Assembly (NCBI GenBank): GCA_905160935.1
Contig: CAJHZI010000514.1
Location: forward strand, 375,501-439,500
Length of the DNA stretch: 64,000 bases
Origin: Enchytraeus crypticus
Lineage: Eukaryota > Annelida > Clitellata > Enchytraeida > Enchytraeidae
Direction: 5' to 3'
Below the pieces are notes generated by a model. It searched no databases, had not been told where the DNA came from, and worked only from the letters and a program-made list of their open reading frames with translations. Shown one piece after another: positions 57,706 to 64,000 of this stretch; the stretch's first letter is position 1; each line of letters opens with the position of its first letter. The position numbers were made by a program, and so were the translations under genes.

Positions 57706-58800
57706 AAATTTAATGACAATTTACTAAACGACTGACAATGTTTGCACAATTTGAACGCAAGCTGTGGTTTTGCCACTACCGTTTTATAACAAAATTATGC
57801 TAGTGTACAACTTACTCAGACGCCGTGATCTGATTTCATCGTTCTATGCAACAATATAATTAAGTTAATGATATTATTAAATTAATTAAGTCTACTGACT
57901 TATTTATTATGATGTTTATGCCTAATAATATAAATTCCATAAATAAAATTTCTTAAAGCAAGCAAAACACTGATCAGCTGATATGCTTTGTTTATGGTTT
58001 ACTTTCACTCCAATTTCTTCTTTGAAATGAACAGCAATGAATAGAAAGCTTCTTGATCAATTACCTAATATCTTTTTTGGCAGCTAAAACTATAGAATAA
58101 CTTAGGCTTTTCCAATTACAACTGCTGTGAAAGTCATTCATTACAATCCTTAAAACAGTATAGGCCTGCATGTGTAAGTCTATACATCATATAATTCCCC
58201 GTAAAAGTGTGCATGAGTCAGAAAATTAACGTTAACATTATCAGTTAATGTTTAAAATAGTATTATAAGCAGCCATCACTGTAATTTTCATTGTAATTTT
58301 GCAACACTGACCTCATTGCATTCAGATCAGAATATATAAAATATGGGGCAGGGTGTGGAGTGTGGACGATGAAAAAGGTTATAGGCAGGCGTGTACTGAG
58401 CCTCGATAACTTAAGAGGCGGGCTGGAGAGAATTAAAACGACCCTCGATCGCTTCACCGTACGGGCATAATAATAAATAAGAAGAATAATAACAAAACAT
58501 AAATTCATAATATAATGTAGGCCTACATTATTTTGTACTGCAAACCTACGATACGCGGTACGTACCAAAAAGGTACGAGCCTAAATTGCGGGAGTTTCAG
58601 CACAAATTGCGACCAATTTTTATGTATAAATAATTATGCTGTATAGAAAAAGTTGCCGAGCCAACTTGACGGAGCTCTGCTGCACTCGTGTACAAATCGA
58701 AGCCATTCGCTCTGTCATTTTTATCCTAGGCCCACAGTGTAGGACTTCAGAAGTGGTGTAATACGTAGGCTAACTTTTTTTTATTGCACCAACTGAATGG

Positions 58801-58868
58801 AAATCATAAGTGTAGACATCGTCGTCGTAGTCATCGTCGTCGTAGTCGTAATCGTAGTCGTCGTCGTG
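58801..58868 (+). repeat. gtcgtc/gtagtc triplet repeat
   Basis: Imperfect CGT trinucleotide run; its Arg/His-rich translation is not taken as a protein. Confidence 0.9.
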
Positions 58869-59079
58869 GTTTTTTAATTGTTACATTTGATTTTAAATTT
58901 CTGAATTCTTACAAATGGTTACATTTTCATAATTTAGACTCTATTTTATACAGTAACATTCCAATATGTTAATGTAGCAAGTCTAGAAAAAAGAAAGGAT
59001 GGAATATACATCAAAAAGAAAGGATGGAATATACATAGTCTATACACATTAACATAGAGGGATTATACATATACACATT

Positions 59080-59134
59080 AAAAACTAGGCTATCAAAGAA
59101 GACGCAAGGCGTCCTCTTTGATGGCCTAGTTTTT
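59080..59134. repeat. Near-perfect 26-bp hairpin
   Basis: Arms 59080-59105 (aaaaactaggctatcaaaga agacgc) and 59109-59134 (gcgtcctctttgatggccta gttttt) are complementary except two positions, loop aag. A T-run follows. Confidence 0.95.
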
Positions 59135-61007
59135 TTATATATTTCGTACGAACATTTTTTGTTTCATTTGGCACTTAGCCTGCAGGACGTACTGAGCTTA
59201 TTACTTAGATTCTGATAATGCTTATTTAATTTTATTGTCATACGTTCGTTAATTAGTGAAGTTTGTGAAGTAAAACATATTTTCTTCCTCTTCTTCGTCA
59301 TACAATATTAATAGCATATTAGCAATTAGAGAGGATAAAATACCTCTTTGCTTAACTTTTTGTAGATTGTTTTGAATTTATCAACAATTGCGTGTGCAAT
59401 TGAATTTTAAAAATACTGCAACTTATTCAATTCCAGGGTGATTCATAAAGAAGGAATTGCTGTAATCCAACTTGGATTGCATGAAGGTAGCATTCTATCA
59501 GGGTTAGATGACATTTCAGAATTTATCTGGATTTTTTCGCGAAGATTTCTCTAAATTGGAAATCATACTAAAAGGTATGGAAACCCTCTTAAAATGTAGC
59601 TAAATCCTATCAAAAGGAAATATATACATGTATGCATAGGCCTATAGTGCGAATTCAAACCAATCAAGATTGATCGAATTGTTACAACTCTTACAATTGG
59701 TTCTAAATTGTTAATTTGATATGTTAAAATACACGTAGGTCTACATGCATGCAAGTTCGTGAAGTAGATCTATTTCTAAGTATTTAAGTTGCGAAGGTGA
59801 CTATACAATAACAAAACAGGCGTTGGCCTAAATCTAATGGAGCCAACAGCAACAAGAAAATTTAGTCGAGTCGTGTTTTTACAAATTTCGGATAAGCATT
59901 CCATTTTAACAGAGGTAATTTTTACGGCCAGTGGCGCTTCCAAGAGTTTTGTAAGGTAGGACCCGAAGATTGTTTGAGCAGTGTCGAAATTTTTTTTACT
60001 CAGGCTCTATATCTATGACTTTTTGCTCGACAAAATTAGTAAATTGTTACTTCCCATTTTTACTCTTATATTTTTAAATATTTACTAAAATCTACGCCTC
60101 TATCGGGGACTAGGACCCTACAGAGTGAAATTTTTCTCGTCGGGCCTACCTTGGGGCCAGGCTCCCTGGGCCCCCTATGGATCCGTGCCTAACGGCTGCC
60201 TTCTACAATCTATCTCAATTAGGCATTAAATCTATTCTATTCATCGAATCCATCATTAATATTAAGCAATCAACCAACTGAAGCGTGAGGTTAGCATAAT
60301 GAATGCATACTTCAGGCTTACGGGGATTTCTTTCATTGTACAAGGCAGGTTTATTGTTGTGTTTGAATGTATACTTTAGTTCGCGCGATCTGCTTGCAAG
60401 CCTTCAACGACGTCACAAGCTGGTACATTATTTTTCGTCGTAACCAGTATAATGCACTACTGAATCAAATCCAAGCCGGTGAGAAAAAAAGATTTAAAGC
60501 GATGCAAAATCCAAAATCTAAAAAAATCAGTCCAATAGGTTTAATAAAGGTTTACTATCAATTCTCTCGAGAGGGAAATTAGCAGAAGCGATTTCATACA
60601 GTGCCGAACTCTTGTTATTTTTACTACGCCTAATTTACACGAGGCAAAATTGCAATTTACAGCATTATCTAGTTGCGTGTTTATTCAACACGGGCATACA
60701 TATTGAATCATATGCTACTTTTAATAGCACATATTTCAATCGATAGGAAGTTCGAAGTCAATTATTCACTTTTCCTCGAACCTGTGAATGATGTTTCGCT
60801 CTCCGATAAGCTCGCCTGAAAATTTAACAAACTTGAGTTCATTCACCTCTTAATCGGCCATTTAAGTTTCAGACAATGACCGACACATACGCCATTTAGA
60901 CATGCAAATGTTAATCATCCATGATCAACACTTTCTTCTGGAAGGGTGAAAACGGGTGGAGGAGGATCGAGGATATAAAGGTAGAAATCTGCTGGATAAA
61001 ATCTGCT

Positions 61008-61052
61008 GGCTGGAGCCAGTGGCGATGTCGGTAAGATATCCTACCGCTCCTG
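61008..61052 (+). repeat. SINE family A, head only
   Basis: gctggctggagccagtggcg atgtcggtaagatatcctac cg, then diverges. Confidence 0.8.
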
Positions 61053-61261
61053 CACATATTAGCGGACCAACTGGTTATATCTGTTGTGATCCGATGATCC
61101 CCAACATGTGGATTAATGGCAATTTGAAGTAAATGTTATCATTGATGACAGATATTTTTGCAAATCATACATTTTAAGAAAATGATTTTCTCTTTAAATT
61201 ATTTCCAATAATAATTGCGATTCATATAATATGTTTCTGTAATTCTTAAACTGACAGACAC

Positions 61262-61690
61262 GACTAATAGACTGGCAGGCATGACTAATAAACTGACTGG
61301 CATGACTAATAAACTGATAATCATGACTAATAAACTGATAGGCATGACTAATAAACTGACAGGCATGACTAATAAACTGATAGGCATGACTAATAAACTG
61401 ATAGGCATGACTAATAAACTGATAGGCATGACTAATAAACTGACAGGCATGACTAATACACTGATAGGCATGACTAATAAACTGATAGGCATGACTAATA
61501 AACTGATAGGCATGACTAATAAACTGATAGGCATGACTAATAAACTGACAGGCATGACTAATAAACTGATAGGCATGACTAATAAACTGATAGGCATGAC
61601 TAATAAACTGACTGGCATGACTAATAAACTGATAGGTATGACTAATACACTGACAGGCATGACTAATAAACTGATAGGCATGAAGAAATA
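61262..61690 (+). repeat. 21-bp minisatellite array
   Basis: About 20 units of actaataaactgataggcat g with few substitutions (gacaggc, actggc). Since 21 is divisible by 3, both strands stay open over the whole array (MTNKLIG repeats on +, QFISHAY and ISLLVMP repeats on -). I see no start context or flanking coding sequence and treat these as spurious. Confidence 0.95.
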
Positions 61691-62756
61691 ACCTAACTGA
61701 CATGTCTAATAATCCTGCTGCTTAGGATTTACAGTTATATTCTTTCCATAATAAGGATTTAGGATTTAGAATAATATTCATTCATATTATTGGCAAGATC
61801 TAATTTCATATTATTGATCAAATTTGTATTATGTAATTTTAAGTTTTAAATTAAATAAACCTTCCAGCAGACAAAGTCGATCTTTATGGTAAAGCTTATA
61901 ATACGGTAGGCTATACAATACAACATAACAATGCAACCGAGATATGTGCCAAAGGTTTTTGTAAAGCATGCAGTCTAGAATTGGACGTCAACTCGCCGGT
62001 AAGATCAACGCCTCATATAGAATAATTCACCGTGATGAACGTAACTCTTCACTCGTTAATCATTTGCCACAAAAGTTTGGCAAAGTCGCATTATTATTAG
62101 TTAATTATAGGAGAGCCTAATGTTGGCTTTAATGTAACGTGTTTAAGCATAGGGCCTATCCGCGTCTCCGAATAGAACAGTTTACTATCAATGGCGAAGT
62201 AGGCTTATAAGTGCTTGAATCTTCACACATATCTCTATAAATTCAGCTTGTAACATTGTAATGAACACGCCTTGTTCACAATTTCTATATTAAGAAATAT
62301 ATATTTTAGATCGAAAACAGATATTATGCAGCAGTTATAAATAATAGGTGATTTCGGATTTTTCCAAAGCTTTATAAAAGATGATATAAGCCGAGGTTAT
62401 AAGCGGGTATAGCTAGTTTATTACGATGGGTATTTCCAAAGTGACGCAGCTGCGTCGTAAATTAGCTAAGCCAAGAAGTGCTGTGATTCGATAGAAGCGT
62501 TTGAAATCGATCGACAGCGGTGTATACGTGTATAAGGAGAAGGTAGATACAGTAGAAGCAAGTTGAGGCCGTGGGCCAACTTGGTTCGTCGGAGTAGGTT
62601 CCCAGGAGGGCGGCTCCGTTGGATCCATACGGTGTACAACGTGTAGTTCTCATAAAGGATCGAGTCTCAATGATCCTTCCTCTTACTGACTCCCTACGGG
62701 ATAGGTAAGGGGGCCCCTCAGGTTGGCTAGTTTCTCAAGCCGTGAAGGCTAATTGG

Positions 62757-63140
62757 AGGCGATGGTTCGGTGTCCCCCTGGGTAGGCCCAGGTAAGATGT
62801 AGTAGTCCACGGCAATACCCGGGTCGAGTCCATCTATGCGGGTATTCGCTAAGCGCCTGGGTCGAGTGTGTCTCTGTAGGCCGGAGGCTGGTAGTCCACG
62901 GCATTGCCCGGGTCGAGTTCGTCTCTGCGGGTATTTGCTAAGCGCCTGGGTCGAGTGTGTCTCTGCAGGCGGGAAGCTAGCGACGGCATTACCTGGATGG
63001 AGATCGTCTCTGCAGGTATTTGTTAGGCGTCTCGATGGAGTTCGTCTCTGCAGGCGCGGGCTAGCGACGGCATTGCCTGGACGGAGTTCGTCTCTGCAGG
63101 CGTTTGCTAAGTGCCTGAATGGAGTTCGTCCCTGCAAGCG
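62757..63140 (+). repeat. GC-rich imperfect tandem repeats within the putative LTR
   Basis: About five to six units around gttcgtctctgcaggcg and gctaagcgcctgggtcgag, with gacggcattgcctgg spacers. Open on both strands by composition only. Confidence 0.85.
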
Positions 63141-63145
63141 GGGGC

Positions 63146-63405
63146 AGGATTACTAATGACCAGTTAACTATCCACGATTTTCTTAGTGACTACAAGAAAG
63201 CCATTGTACCACCTTCAGCAGCGATGGACGAGAGAAGGAACTACGGGAAGACCAATATTAAAAGGATGGAGAAGCGGGACTACCAATGACCAGAGTAGAT
63301 TATCCACGGATTTCACCGCCTTAAACGAAAGGCCCATTACACCACTTCAGCAACGATGGACGAGAGAAGAAACTACTGAAAGACCAATATTAAAAGGATA
63401 GGGAA
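63146..63405 (+). repeat. Tandem duplication of about 126 bp in the putative LTR
   Basis: Two copies of a segment containing aatgaccag, tatccacg, accacttcagcaacgatgga cgagagaag and agaccaatattaaaaggat. Confidence 0.88.
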
Positions 63406-63988
63406 GAATAAGTCTAAAAAGGATATAGGGAAGTTTTAATAGGGTAAAGAAGAATAAAGTTCGTCGCAGTTAAACAACCAATCATAAAATTATCTACTAC
63501 AACCAGTTTTAAGACTAAGAAGCATGGCAGAAACTCAACCGTAATTGCCTAAAATATAGCAAACGCGGAGTTCGCTTCTACTCCCGGTTCGGGTCACCAT
63601 ATCACTTCGCCCCGAGAATCATACTACGGAAGAGAATCTACTAAAGAAGCAAGGGAGTCGGCCCTTGAATTAACAGATAAAAGTTGAGCGAAGATAGGCC
63701 ATTCGAGATGCAGCACCCTCGGTTCCTCCTGAAAAGCGGTACCTGTAATAGACCATTCAACGTAGTAGCTGCCATCTCGAATCGCCGCCGGCCACCATAA
63801 CACCCTACAACAAAGTGACGACATAAAGTGAGTCCCCACTCCCGATTCGGGCCCGGGCCGCCAAACCCGACGCCCCGGATTCCCAGGACCCAAAATTGAG
63901 GGTGCAAGAAATACGTACGTTCCCCTCGCTGTAACACGGGAGGCCTCGCCGGCCGAGCGCACGCTTTCACAACCCCGTTCGTTACAAA

Positions 63989-64000
63989 TGGTGTCAGAAG
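63989..64000 (+). other. Candidate primer-binding site complementary to tRNA-Leu
   Basis: TGGTGTCAGAAG immediately after the putative LTR end. It is complementary to a 3' end CTTCTGACACCA, as in metazoan tRNA-Leu, the primer of many Ty3/Gypsy elements. It is cut off by the window end. Confidence 0.7.

Larger units (their letters stand above)
57382..62132. other. Region beyond WDR59 with no recognised gene
   Basis: AT-rich, with a SINE B-like fragment (57590-57705), a hairpin (59080-59134), a SINE A fragment (61008-61052) and a 21-bp array (61262-61690). A GC-richer stretch at about 58320-58450 may be near the WDR59 promoter, but I cannot support a promoter. The open frame at 60367-60582 has no recognised family. 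Confidence 0.55.
62133..63986 (+). mobile_element. Putative long terminal repeat of a Ty3/Gypsy-type retrotransposon
   Basis: The right end is the firm part: CGTTACA at 63980-63986, then a two-base spacer and a primer-binding site. The left end is tentative, placed at the only nearby matching terminal TGTAACG (62133-62139). Inside, the GC content is well above the rest of the window, there are tandem repeats (62757-63140 and 63146-63405), and AATAAA occurs at 63453. Internal genes would lie right of the window and are not seen, so the family is inferred from the primer site only. Confidence 0.55.

Noticed and set aside
60367..60582. 71-residue open frame MYTLVRAICLQAFNDV…
   Set aside because: Basic and Lys-rich at the end, but no recognised family, splice partners or conservation evidence.
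61194..61703. Open frames of 160-169 residues on the minus strand with QFISHAY/ISLLVMP repeats
   Set aside because: They are a translation of a 21-bp minisatellite; both strands are open for the same reason and there is no flanking coding sequence.
62727..63156. Arg/Leu-rich open frames on both strands
   Set aside because: GC-rich tandem repeats in the putative LTR with no recognisable domain.

Overview
This is 64 kb of an AT-rich, intron-rich metazoan nuclear genome packed with retrotransposons, DNA transposons and minisatellites. The exon structure, tRNA-derived SINEs, CR1/L2-type LINE tails and a Ty3/Gypsy-like LTR suggest a marine invertebrate, perhaps a lophotrochozoan. I cannot name the species. 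I see no bacterial operon, CRISPR array or credible tRNA/rRNA gene.

Two host genes are present and they converge. On the + strand, bases 207-7931 hold the last five coding exons of a cAMP-specific PDE4 phosphodiesterase; its N-terminal exons lie left of the window. On the - strand, bases 57381 to 13039 hold almost all of WDR59, a GATOR2 subunit of the amino-acid/TORC1 pathway. I traced 25 exons, about 1,030 codons, by splice sites, continuous phase and similarity to the vertebrate protein. They encode the beta-propeller, the RWD domain, the conserved middle region and the C-terminal zinc domain. Two junctions are out of phase (between 57.3 and 54.6 kb, and between 32.2 and 21.0 kb), so at least two small exons are probably missed. 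The genes are separated by about 5 kb of intergenic DNA; both end in plausible poly(A) signals (8100 on +, 12731 on -).

Repeats fill the rest. There is an 801-bp foldback element in a PDE4 intron and a Tc1/mariner-type element with long inverted repeats at 27.6-28.6 kb. Four kinds of non-LTR retrotransposon end are present, each with its own tail microsatellite, plus two clear tRNA-related SINE families, several unclassified dispersed repeats and about a dozen minisatellite arrays. The right edge carries what looks like the LTR and primer-binding site of an LTR retrotransposon running out of the window. Apart from the repeats, 57.4-62 kb shows no gene I can support.

The most unusual feature is the relation between tandem repeats and splice acceptors. 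Several arrays lie at the 3' ends of introns, one (31 bp x 13) multiplies the 3' splice site and first bases of the last WDR59 exon, and another WDR59 exon start is present three times with the coding frame preserved. I found no novel defence or biosynthetic system.
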